The notes under the pieces: model-generated | What the model was told of the DNA's origin: nothing | Seen by the model: only the letters and a program-made list of their open reading frames with translations | Databases searched by the model: none | Shown: in pieces, positions 33,101 through 45,100 of the stretch | How positions within the stretch are numbered: the stretch's first letter is position 1 | Layout: every line of letters begins with the position of its first letter | Source: Symsagittifera roscoffensis | Lineage: Eukaryota > Xenacoelomorpha > Acoela > Convolutidae | Length of the DNA stretch: 64,000 bases | Assembly: GCF_963678635.1 (NCBI RefSeq) | Contig: NC_087063.1 | Coordinates: 81,455,574-81,519,573 of the forward strand | Reading direction: 5' to 3' | Program-made: the position numbers and the translations under genes

Positions 33101-36100
33101 ACAATGGGGGGACCCTTTGGGTCGGCAAGGGGTCGAATCCCTGAGGGGAAAGAGGGCGTCGCCCCCCCCCCCCCCCCAGATCCACCCCTGGAGATCAAAC
33201 TTTTCTTAAACTTTGTTGGGCTACATGAGAGGATCGCTTTGATTTAGAGTGTTCTCGATAATTGACGTGTAAGTTTTGGCGAAATTTTCGATAAACTAAA
33301 AAGCAAAAATGATCCGTTTTTGAGGTGAAATTTCGTAAAATAAATTGCACCGTGTTAATTCTGTTAAAATTCGAAGCAAGTTTTATCTTCATCATCTTTC
33401 GTCTAAAGTCAGCCCAACTTGAGAAAAACACGCTTCTTATTTCAATTTATTGCGTATAGTCCGGATAATTTAAATCAGCACTGTTTTATCATGATTCGTG
33501 GTTACGTAGCAATAAGTAGACAACTCCGTTAGCAGACATGTCAGTAAACAGACGAAATGTTCAATATCCATATCTAAGGCGATTTTCGCAAAAGAAAAAC
33601 CACCATATTTATCCCCGGAAAAGCCACCAGATTTCTGAACAGCCTTGTTTTGCATTACGTTATCTCAAACATCAACTGAGTTCGAACAATTCTGATTTGA
33701 AAAAAAGCAATTTTCTCACCAATTTGTACCCAAATTGATAGCCATCTTCAGCCAATCAGATTTAAGTATTGTTTAATTTGTCTGCTTACTGATCTGTCTG
33801 TTTATGCTGCTGTCTTCTTACTTGCCGGACAGAACAAACCACGTTCGTTAAGTGAAGAAATAACACAGTGTTCAAAAATAGCCTTTGGAAACATACCAGC
33901 GATTCTAATTTGAAGTTCGTCCTATGTGTTCCAGCGACTGCTGTCATCTTGTGACACTAAGCACCCAGACAGACAAGGGTTGCAGAGGGCGGTGATGGCA
34001 GTGGAACAACTGGCCCATGACTTGAATGACATGAAAGGCCAGCAGGACCTGACCAGACATGTGGAACAGCTGAGAGATTTATTCGCCAAGAGCCACAAGA
34101 CCGGAACTGTGGATCTACTTATTCCCAAAGAACAGATTGGGTAAATGGATATTGACAAGCAAACGCGGCTCTTTTACCTTAACACCCCCCTCTCGGGTGG
34201 ATAATGAACGGAGATAATGAAAATCAGATGGTAAAAAATTGAGCGCTTTTTATCGGACCAAAAAAAATGCTAAAAACTATAGCAATAACAGTAATCTTTT
34301 TAAGTTCAGTTCAATTCCTTTGTTAAAAGGAAGGCAAACTGCACTATCGAACAGCAAAAGTGAAAAGGTCACTAAAACAAAGGCCACTATCTTGTTTTAC
34401 TTTAATTGTGTGTATTTGCAAAAGGCAAATGTTCAAATTTGGTTCTGCTCATTGTATTTCTTTATTAGTTTTACCTTTTCTTTCTTTTTTTTTACTTTTT
34501 GACTTTTTAGGGCTAGTTTTTGCTGTTGTATTGGTAATAAAAAATAGATTAGTAGCACGCTTGGTAAGGGGAATCAATAATGGGATGGAAAAAGGGAGCG
34601 AAAAGTGCCAATGGAATTTACCTTAGATAGGACAGTGTAAAGAGAGCAAAACAAGTCGGTTAAAGTGAAAATGAATAAAATATCACGAATTAAGTTACGC
34701 CAATATGATCGGTTGGGTTGATTTTTTTCTCAAACCCTCGAGTAGAGTGTGGGGTACGTAATTTTTTTTTATTGAGTTTTTGGTCCAATTTTTGTCGTTT
34801 TTCTAATTTGGTTTTAGTAAAGTCCAGTTTGGCATGCTTTTGGGTTTTTTAAGAGTAATGAACGCAGTGAGAACTCTTATATAGGTCTTGGTGATTTTTT
34901 AAAGCAATTTAAGATTTTTTAAAGCATTTTGAGATTCAAGTTTAATTTTTCGCGGTTTGACGTTTGATTTCTTTGAAGTTCAGTTCATTTCCTTTGTTAA
35001 AGGGAAGGTAAACTCCGCCATCGAACAGCAAAAGTGTTAAGGTCACGAAAAACGTGATTGACTTCTAATCTTGAAAATGGAATTTAATCAAATTTCCCAG
35101 CAAAATCTAAGTTTGACGTATTGATATAGTTTTCTCTAATTGCGTTGATTTCATTATAAAAGTTTCAATCATGAATTGTTCTACAAAATCAAAGAGATCT
35201 AAGACCATCTATTTTTTTATACTCAAAAGTTGAAGTTTTTTCAAAAAACAAGCGTTTTTTTTCTGTTTCCTTGCGTTCATTAATCTTTTCCAACTGTCAG
35301 TTGGTTTTGTTCTACAATTGGTACTTTTCTCAACTATTGATTGCGACAAGAAAAAATTTAAAAGCACTCATCCATGACACGCGCTTCAGAATAGACACAC
35401 AACCCCCCCCCCCCCCCCCCCGCTTTGTCTCGCTGGTGTTGAAAGTGTGTTTATGCCCCCCTCCCCTCGAATATAGATCCCACTCTGTTCTCTGGTGTTG
35501 AAAGTGTGTTTTCTGTTTGTTTCAGACTGTGTGCGAGGAGAGATGAGGTGAAAATCATGATGCTGACACCCTTCTATGGTGTCTCTTACATTGACGGAAT
35601 AGTGCTTCTCTTCCCCGGCAGAATCCTGCTCTTCGCCAAGTCCAAGTGGGTGTAAATTAAATCTAGTTGTTTACATGAAGTATTCAACTCCCACTTCTAT
35701 TAGTGTTCCGAACTACAGATTTAGAAAAAGTGTATAAAGACAGAATTGTATAAAGACAATTTAAGAAAAAGTGTGTAAAAGACAGACTTCTGCATTAACT
35801 TACCAAATTTCATGTCGATTTTAATGATCAATAGAACCTCAAGCAAGAAAAAGCCTAATTTTATTAAGAAGTTGCAGGATTCCTCTCTGCTGCGATAATT
35901 GCGAAAGCCAAATGTGTAAATTTTGCATTTCGATGGTCAAGTTTTGATTTTCTTGAGAGTAAGTCTACATTTCTTTGGAATGATTTTTAAATTTCTGTCG
36001 GTAGATTTTGCATTTCTGTGGAGTAAGTTTAGCATTTCTATGGAAAAAGTTTAGCATTTCTTTGGGGTAATTATAGCGTTTGTTTGGAGTAAATTTAGCA

Positions 36101-39100
36101 TTTCTATGGAGTAAATTAAGTTTTTTATTAATAAATTTTGCATTTTTTGGTTAAATTGCTTTTCTGGAGAGTAAATTTTGCATTTTTATGGAGTAAATTA
36201 AGCATTTTTATTAGTAAATTTTGCATTTTTTTTTGGTTAAATTGTTTTTCTGGAGAGTAAATTTTGCATTTTTGTGGAGTAAATTTAGCTTTTTATTGGT
36301 AAATTTTGCATTTTTTCTGGTTAAATTGCTTTTCTGGAGAGTAAATTTTGCATTTTATGGGTATTTTCTATTTCTATGGAGTAAATATTGTATCTTTTCA
36401 GGGGTGAGTTGCGAGGCGAGCGTTTGATGTGTCTTTTGAGTGGAGACATAGGGCGGGTGCAGTGTATTGGCCACGAGATCTTCTTCAAGATGCAGATGTG
36501 TGACAGTGTCGATCAGGACTTGGTGGATGATTGGAACGGAGTGAACGACGACGAGGGCAGGTTGAATATCTTGAAGGCTGAAGTGGACAAACTTAACAGG
36601 CTAGTACTAATATAAGTAGAGATGCAAACATGAAGTTTGAAAAAATAGAGCATTAGATGAGATGTAAAAATGAAGTTAAAAAAAACAACAATAAGTAGGA
36701 AGAATTAAGTAAAAAGAGCAATCTGCCGATTTAAGTTCAATTTTGCATGCAGGTTTAAATTTTCAGGTTACCTTAGATAAATATTTTGTCTATAAACTGG
36801 AAGTTGCTCTTTTTAATAAACACTGATTTTCTGAAACTTTTCGCTTGTTCCTATGGTAACGAATAGCAGTTCTCTGCATCTTCCCAGTCGAGCGGATCAT
36901 GAAACAACAGTAAGTAGTAGTGCGAGAACGCTCCAGCCTTAAACATCTTGACATTAAAACAGTTAAAGACTACACCTAGAACCACCCAAAAGGTGAAAAT
37001 ATTGGAACCTTTTCCAACTGTCTGTTGGCTGTCTTTGTTATTTTTGAATGTTTTATTGCAGCTTGAATCATGGCTGAAAGGGTTCAAATGTGATATATCA
37101 TTCAACTTCTTACGACTTTTCTTTGGAGTACCTAGATTGCGCGGAAAAAAACCGGAAATCTTTCCCATTCTATGTTTGGAACAGTCTGTCATTTTTTCGA
37201 GAGCGGTGACTGTAATGGCTATAATCGGGTTATACCACCCTCTCTTTTGTGGTTTAATTTGTGGTTTTGTTTGTAGAGAGTACAAAGATCTGAACAGTGG
37301 TCACGTGTCGTTGGCTCTAAAGGAAAACGAGGCAGTGAAGAAAGATGTGTTGCAGAGCATTAAGGTGGCCGGATGTATCGACGTCTTCTTTTCAGCCGAG
37401 CCAGACCGAATTATCGAGACAGAGTTAGTCTTGTCTTTTTCCTCGATTTTTATTAACCTTCCGACCTACCCGCTGTAGGGCCATGCTGGGAGGGGGTTTA
37501 ATCCGTTTAGTCGTAGCCGTTTTCACTTTGAGCAGGCGGATGACATTGAGAACCCTCCGACCCGGATCGAAGGACTGTCATAAATGATTCTCCCTTACGA
37601 GGGCTGAGACTTGCTGTTATTGGTATTTTCGAGTTTTTTTAGTACGAGTTTAATTCTGACGTCTGAAGAAAAATATGTATCAACTGCATAGTTTCGATAA
37701 ACACACTTGCGAGCTTGCATGTATTAGTTCGAAACTTCTTTTTTCTAACCTAACTCGTAAATAAAAGTGTTCATAAAATGAAAAGTTTTCACTTAATTGG
37801 GGGCATTTTAGCTATAATCACGATCTGTAGCATTGGAAATTTCATTGCATCTATTCTCTGTTTGATTTGTGGCTAATGTTTGTGATTTATTAAGCGTGCG
37901 TGGCTGAGTGGTTAGTACGTGAGACTCATAGTCTCTAGGTCGCAAATCGAATCCGAGTCGTAGCCCCATCTTTAATAATTCGAAGTTTATTCTCTTTTAA
38001 CTTATTTCACTTTATAGAGCTGCTTTTTGTCGTATTCTCGCTAGTGTTTGCGGAAGTGCAGCTTCCCCTCAGTGTCAAAAATTTATTTACCAAAAAGTGG
38101 GAGAAGGTGAATAGTCTCAATTAGTCAGTACGGATCATCTGGGAAATATCAATAATACCTTCATGTACCCTATTTCTGGTTGGCAGTTTAAATAAATAAT
38201 TACCCTAATGATAAGCAAGGGTGTCACAACCGGGTTTATGAACTTTTTCCGTAAATTTATCTTTTTTTTTCACAGCATTACTGAAATGGGGGGTCATCTC
38301 CAAATCTCTTCTTTTGTCAGCCAACACATATTTTGAACATGTCTGTTTTTTAAGACCGTTTTTTTGTTCATTTTAAATTAACTCCCATTTCAACTATCAT
38401 TTTCAAGAGTCACTGTTCGTAGTGAAGTCTCTTGTTTTGGTCTTGGTGATATCTTGTGTTTTTTTTTTCAAGAGCAAGTCTTCAAATGCTCCAATTACTA
38501 CAAATGTCTATTAATACATTTTAATAGTCGAATAACTACAAACGTGTATTAAGAAGTTTGTGATTTAGGTATGCAGTGCATATTTAAATTAACAGGACAA
38601 AACGAACAATATTGATCAATTTAAACGCGTTTTTTCTCAAATTGGGTTAAAATTAGACAAAAAGTGAAGCGCACAAAAGTTAGAGTTTCACCAGAGTTAT
38701 CATGATGCAATTTATTTTTCAAAATTCGGAACCAAAATTTTATATCGAAATTATGTCAGCCTGAGTTTTTTTTATGTAATCAAGAATTACTCTAAGACCA
38801 CCAAGTTAATTGATGTGAAAGTTATACCAAAAGAAACGTCTTGCTTAGGCCAACAAAGTTCTAGTAAAGGTAAAGTCTCTAAAAATTTGTATAACTGAAT
38901 GTTCTTTCAGTTGATAGCCAAAAAATGTTTTGGTAACCTCAAAATCTGTGCCTAAACAGAAATTCAAAATGTTTTGCCTAAATTTTTGGCAATTTTATTC
39001 CTCTAAATGGTTGTTGATCTGAGTTAAACGATTCTTTTGGTTAACTTATACATCATTTAATTTGATAGTGTTAGCGTAATTATTGATTACCCTTAAACAG

Positions 39101-42100
39101 CCGAACAGACCCAATTTTGGGGTAAAATTTTGGTTCCAAGTTTTGCCAAATAAATTGCATCATGATCATTTTGTTCTCTTCATTTTTTGTCTAATCATGA
39201 CCCAATTTGAGAAAAACGCGTTTGAAGTTTCACTTTTTGTTCATTTTGTCCGGATAATTTAAATCAGTACTGTATATTCTCTTTTTGAGTTCAATTTAAG
39301 TTTATCTGCTTAAAGTTAGGTAATTTGCGCTCTTCAAATTTGAACGTGGAAATGGCGCAAAAGAAAAAGGTGATGATTTTAAACTGACGCAGAAAAATTT
39401 GTCCTGAAACTCAAACAGCATCAAGAACGTCTTTTTTTACTTCGAATTATGAATTCAACGGTAAGTCTGTTTTTTTTCTGTTTTCCTTCGTTCATTAACA
39501 CTTACTATCCTACTTTCTGTTGGCTAATTTTTTCTTTTTCGTTTTTTTTTTTGTAGATATTTGTCTCCGTAAAGACTTCGACTTATTATGTAGCGGCTTA
39601 GTAACCTTACGAGACGTTTGATGAGCAAAAAAGTTTAATATAAGTGTTTTAATCCAAAGATTTAACCTAGTGGTCGTAAGTGCATTTGACGGGTGGTGAT
39701 GGGCTCTGTTAATGTTTTTGAGGTTAGTTTTGGTACAATTTTATCAGATGAATTATTGAGACGCTTTTTCGAAAAAAAAAACTACCGTGGGCTTTGTCTC
39801 ATTTTCTTTCGGTTAGTTTGTAATGCTATGGTTGCGTTGTATCGCAAGTGGTGCGAAGCCTGGCTTCGCGAGTTTGTATGAGTTTATGATCAGTGTTTGA
39901 ACATAATACTGTCATTTGCAGATGAATTGGATCTTTTCAACTATTTCCTCCTGTTGCAGTTTTTGAATGGCAAGGGATCTGTTACTAGGTACAAAATCTG
40001 TTGTTGCTTCGTTTCTTTATATGTGTCGTAATTCTTCACTTCGTATAATAGGGAAAAACCATTCTTTACAAGGTACCATGTTCTTTATAAGGGTGATTAA
40101 TCTTAAGTATGTACCATCGAGCGAGAGGACGAGGGTATAAATAAAAATGGTAAAACTATGTCGTTTAGTCCTATTCCGTCTCCCAACAATGAGCAGAAAT
40201 CTGCTTCTGAAATGCATCTTTCCCAGTGGAAGTTAACCTTCTCTTCCAAAGAGGAATCTGCGTCATTCAACATCACACTCAAAATGCTGCAAATGGCGAC
40301 CCAATGTTGGTTTGCGAATAACTTAGCTGACACGTTGTCCAGTCCAGTTTCCGATGACTCAACTGATTCCAGGGGACGTATGAGTCTAGAACAGACAATG
40401 GGAATTAATGGAAGCTTGCCACGAAAGAACTCGCCATCGAATCCGATCACTCCACCAATGGGTAGAATGCGCAGTCCGTTACCGAACAGGAAGCCTGCTG
40501 GTTCGACAGTTGTGAAGAAAGATTCGATCACTTCAACCGGAAGCGGCATCATCGACTGCATGTTGGGATCCCTGGTGGGATGTTGGATCAAGACGAACAG
40601 TGACAAAAGTAGCGTAGAAAAGTATCTCTCGCAGCCGATGTTGCACTCGATTACTAAAGTGAACTCTGATGCTAAGCGAGAACTCCTTTCACAGAGCACG
40701 CAGGACTTCTTTGAAGGCGACGAAGTAGAGGTCAGTTAGTGTTTACAGCAAAAATGTAAAGGTCACGAAAAACGTGATTGACTTCTGATTTCGAAAATGA
40801 AATTAATTATCAGATTTCCTAGCCAAATAAAAGTTTTGCCTATTGATCCAGTTTTCTCAAATAGGTTTAATTTTATCAAAAAAGTGTCAATCATAAATTG
40901 TTCTAAAAGTTCAAAGAGTTTAAAGTCCATTTATTTTTTCTTCTAAGTTCAAAATTTTGTTTTCTGTTTTCTTGCGTTCATTACTCTGTTCCAACTGGCA
41001 GTTGGCTATGTTCGTTAATTTCCTCGCGTAAAAGTTGTGCCCAAAAAAACTAATAAATCTTAAACGCTTAATTTTGACCACATTGTTCATAGTGACCGAT
41101 ATTGCCAACAATGCTCAGTAGTTAATGGAAAAGCAACCAAACGTTTTTGTTTTCATATGCCCCTGTTTTTTGTAATGGGCTGTTTTGTTTAGTTGGTATG
41201 TGCACTTCCGCTCTCAAATGCTCCGAATATCTGCCCGTTGGCACTGGAACCGAAACAGACATTCAACTTGTGAGTATCATTCTCTGTATTTCAAAAAAAA
41301 ACTTTTTTCAGATGTGTCAGTTTGTTTGTACAATACCACTATTTTTCTCAAAACTGGAAAAAACTAATACTTGAATTGATGGCATTTATAAATGAGTGGC
41401 GTAACTAAGTTTTAAACCTTGAGCAAAAATGCCGCTTTAGGGCATCACAAGTTTTTTGACGCACGCTCCCCTGAAACTAAGATGCGAATCTGCGATAATC
41501 TTGATGCATTGGTGCTTTTGGAAAATTTTCCGTTCGTTCTTTAAAATTTGTTCGTTCAATATGAGTCGTAAAATAGTACCAAAGGGGGGACTCTTTAGGT
41601 GTTCGAAGGTTGAATTCTTAAGGGGGGAAACGTCACCACGTACTTCAACCCCATCCCCCTTTGGCATTGTTTTATATATTGCATCCATTTTCGGCCGACC
41701 AACCCTAAAATTTTTCTTAAGTATTTTCGACGCCATTATATACTGATTTTGAAGGGGAGCGCGCGCCGAAAAAACGCACTATGAGGCTTTTGGTGCTTGT
41801 ATTTGCAAAAACTTTTCTGTCTATTGTATTTTTGTTTATTTTTGTCGTCTTAACTGCAACTATTTTTTTGTTTTTGTTCTGGAATTTTTTAATTAGTTCA
41901 AATTTTTCAATGATTTTTCAAATTTCCTATCATTTTTCGCTTAGTCATTAGAAATCAATGAATTTGGCCTTGTGTCCGAAATTATCCGAAATCACGACTG
42001 GATCAGATAACAAACTAGAGATAACAAACTGTTCAAACTTAGGGATGATGTTTTACAGTGACGAAAAGACACACCCGGAGGTGTTGTTGTGCTACGGGGC

Positions 42101-45100
42101 CGTCTGGCTAATCCACTCGTCCTCCACTGCATATCGCATCTCAGTTTACTCCCTCTGTGAGTCAGGGGCCATCCACTCCCTCACCAATGGCAGGAAAATG
42201 ACAGGAGGAAAGCAGCAGGCCTTCTGTGCAGTCGCTGTACCAGGTCAGAAAAGCAACCGCTACAAGTCTGATCAGGGGTGGATCTAGATCTAGGATTTTC
42301 TCGAGGGGGGGATTTTTAAAAAAAATTCGAAAATTTTGCCGACCTTTTTTTTTAGGTCGACCAAATTGATTTTCCGAGCTCTCCCAAATCAGTAAAAAGA
42401 CCCTGTTTTGGTCAAATTTTCCGCGCAGCAGGCAAACTTTGTGAAAAACAGGCCAAAAAGGCGCTCCCCTCTCAAAGTTAGTATATATTGGCGCCTTAAG
42501 AAAATTTTTAGGGTCCGTCTCCAAATATGGAAATCTCACAATAGTACAAAGGGGGTTCCTTTGGGTTGGTAGGTGGTCGAATCCCTGAGTCCACCTCCCC
42601 TGAGTCTGATTGTTGAGTCCCTAAAAAACAAGTACAAAAGATTATTTACGTTTGCGAGCAGCATAGTGTATTAGTTTGACTCTATTTTTTTCCAACCTAA
42701 CTCGCAAATAAAAGTCTCCTTTTGGTGGCAATTTTGCAATAATCAGTATCTGTAGCAAATTTCATAGCATCTGTTTTTAGCAAATTTCAGAGAAGGCTAG
42801 TGTTTTTCGGTCGTTAAGGGTCCCTGATTGATAAAGAAAGAGCTGCCCAAGTTAGTTGATGTGATTTTGAGGTCTGGATGTGGATGACAGTTTTGTCCAG
42901 TGGATGAGCAACCAGCAGAACACTGATGTGAACTCACGTGGTGGGGGAATTAACAAAGACACTGAGGAGCCAGCTCAGAGACCCAAAGTGCTCAGCCAGC
43001 AGAGTGTCTGGATCGGTACTGACAGCGGGTAAGTTAATGATTTTGACTGTGGGAGCTTGAAAATTTTTACTGCTAGAAACAAAATTTCAGCGGTAATGTA
43101 ACTCTTTTGTTGAATTAACCACGTAAAAAAGTGTTCCTTTGGTTACCTGCGATTATTATTATGATTTATAATCTGAAAGAAGTTGGATGTTTTCAGCAGT
43201 TGTGTTAAAAATGAAGAGATTGTCAATTATTTAAGTCGTGATAATTTTTTTGTTTGTTTTCTTTCAGGAAAAATCTTAAGACTTATTCACGCTCAAATTT
43301 GGTTTTTTGCGAGTGTTTTTTAGTCCTTTTCCTTTTTCCAATCATTTGTTGACTATGTCTTTTTAGACTATGACTCTTGACTTTTTAGAGTGGTTGTGTA
43401 CCGGGTGTCGAGTAAGACTGGAATTGGAAGCAGAGTGTTCACACTTCCCACTGACGTGGAGGTGAAGAGCATCGCATATGCCAATGGTAACGTGGTAGCC
43501 GGACTGGAGAACGGACTCATCAATGTATACACAAGGAGCTACGCAGGTACATTACTAGGCTCAAGCATCAAGTTAACTTACAAATTTTAGAGTTATCCTT
43601 TCCTGTGATGACTGGGTTTTTGAGACCGACGGTACTCTTATGTGTCGCTGAGTTTAATTTTTTTGTGTTGTTGAGACGTCTTTATGCTATTTAAGACTTC
43701 TAAGAGTCATAAGTTCTAAAATAACGCCACCTTTTGTCAAGAAGTCGATTTTATTTGTTACTGAACTAGACAAATTAGGAAATAGTTTCATTAAGTTATC
43801 GCACTTTCTATGAATCCTGGTAATTTGAATGTACCGTTACAATGCACACCCTATCTTGCAAAATATCAGATGACAACGTAAATAGGAAAGGAAATTTTTG
43901 TAATCTTGTTTCAGAAAGCAGTTACGGCGTGTGGAACAGAACGGCAGTCGTCATAGACATGAACGAGAGTCTTTCGCGGCAACAGATCCGAGGTGCCAAT
44001 GACGACGACGGCTCGGACTCGGAGGACTCAAGTCAAGGCTCTAAGGGGGGTTCGGACGATGATCACGAGGAAGAGGACTTGGGAAGAATACCCCAGGGTC
44101 CAGTGACATGCATCATTCTTCCCTTCAATGACTGTCTCAAGTCAGTGGCGGATGCGGCCCAAGTGGTGGACGTGGCATGGTGTTCGATTGCTCACCAGAT
44201 ATTCATCATCAGTATCATCAGTCGAAAAATTCTGGTGAGTCGAAAAGACTCACAGGTATTTTTACCTAGAAAACTACTGTCGGCTCTTTTCCAGTTTCCA
44301 GCCCTACTCGTAAAATTACAAAAGAAAGCTGTTCAAAAGTTGTGCACGCGGCAATGTGCATATAAAAAATGTTGTAAAATAGTTCACGCTGGCACGTTTT
44401 AACGCAGTTTATAACAAGAAAAGTCATTTAAAAACACTTTCATATATTGAATTTCAGAAAAAATCTAAAAAGAGACTGAAAAAAGCCCTACTGTCAGTTG
44501 CCTTATAATCGCGGTCACCGGAGACTTAATTTTGCCTTAAAGTTTAGGGACGCCAGTAAGAAAACACCCCTGACACTATTGTTCCTGGTATGTTAGGGAA
44601 GTGGAAGGAATTACGGCCTGTTGAGTTTTTTTTTCGTAAAAATTTGTTGAGTCCACGTTTTTTAGACAGAAGGATTAGTTTGTATTTATAGAAACATTTA
44701 TAAAATATCAATGATCGTAGTGAACGTGTGTTCTTTTTTATGCTTTTTCAGGAAGTTTTTTTGAAATTTGATCACGCTCATATTTGATTTTTCGCGGTTT
44801 GATTTTTGGATTATTTCAAGTTCAATTAAATATCATTTGCCAAACAGAATGCAAATTACGCTCACCAATCAAAAAAGAGCAAAATTGTGATTGACTTTTA
44901 GCTTAGTTTTTCAGTGGATTTAAAAATTGCTGGTTGACCCGATTCTCTCGAAATGGACTTCTTTGGTGATAGGTGTCCATCATAGGTGACTTGACATTTA
45001 TTGCACATTTTTTAATTTTCGAATTCCAAAAAAAATACATCTTTATACGACTCGTCGAATTTGAAATCTGTGATTGTGACAATCATTGAAGATTTTAAAT

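Larger units (their letters stand above)
30898..33934. other. Intron 11 with tRNA-like heads and nested MITEs
   Basis: Contains tRNA-like promoter sequences near 31670-31735, 32110-32180 and 32240-32340, a hairpin-type element end near 32586-32625, and a MITE copy (32632 onward) interrupted by another MITE at 32888-33191. No other gene seen. Confidence 0.6.
34141..35525. other. Intron 12, repeat-filled
   Basis: A MITE fragment (34293-34378), a dispersed unit shared with 52100-52545 (34379-34850), a nearly complete TIR MITE (34851-35287) and a 20-bp C run near 35402. No gene seen. Confidence 0.6.

Noticed and set aside
36948-37478. 176-codon open frame on the plus strand
   Set aside because: Its last third is exon 15. 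The first part is intronic, and a real acceptor lies at 37276.
39420-39470. Candidate missing exon ending at the strong donor gtaagt near 39461
   Set aside because: The phase needed after exon 15 meets a stop within it, and the sequence matches the right part of the TIR MITE family.
40103-40699. 198-codon open frame on the minus strand
   Set aside because: It is antisense to exon 17, whose plus-strand frame fits splice phases and composition; a shadow frame.
42162-42539. 125-codon minus-strand frame
   Set aside because: It lies mostly within the hAT-like MITE at 42273-42602 and antisense to exon 19; no domain.
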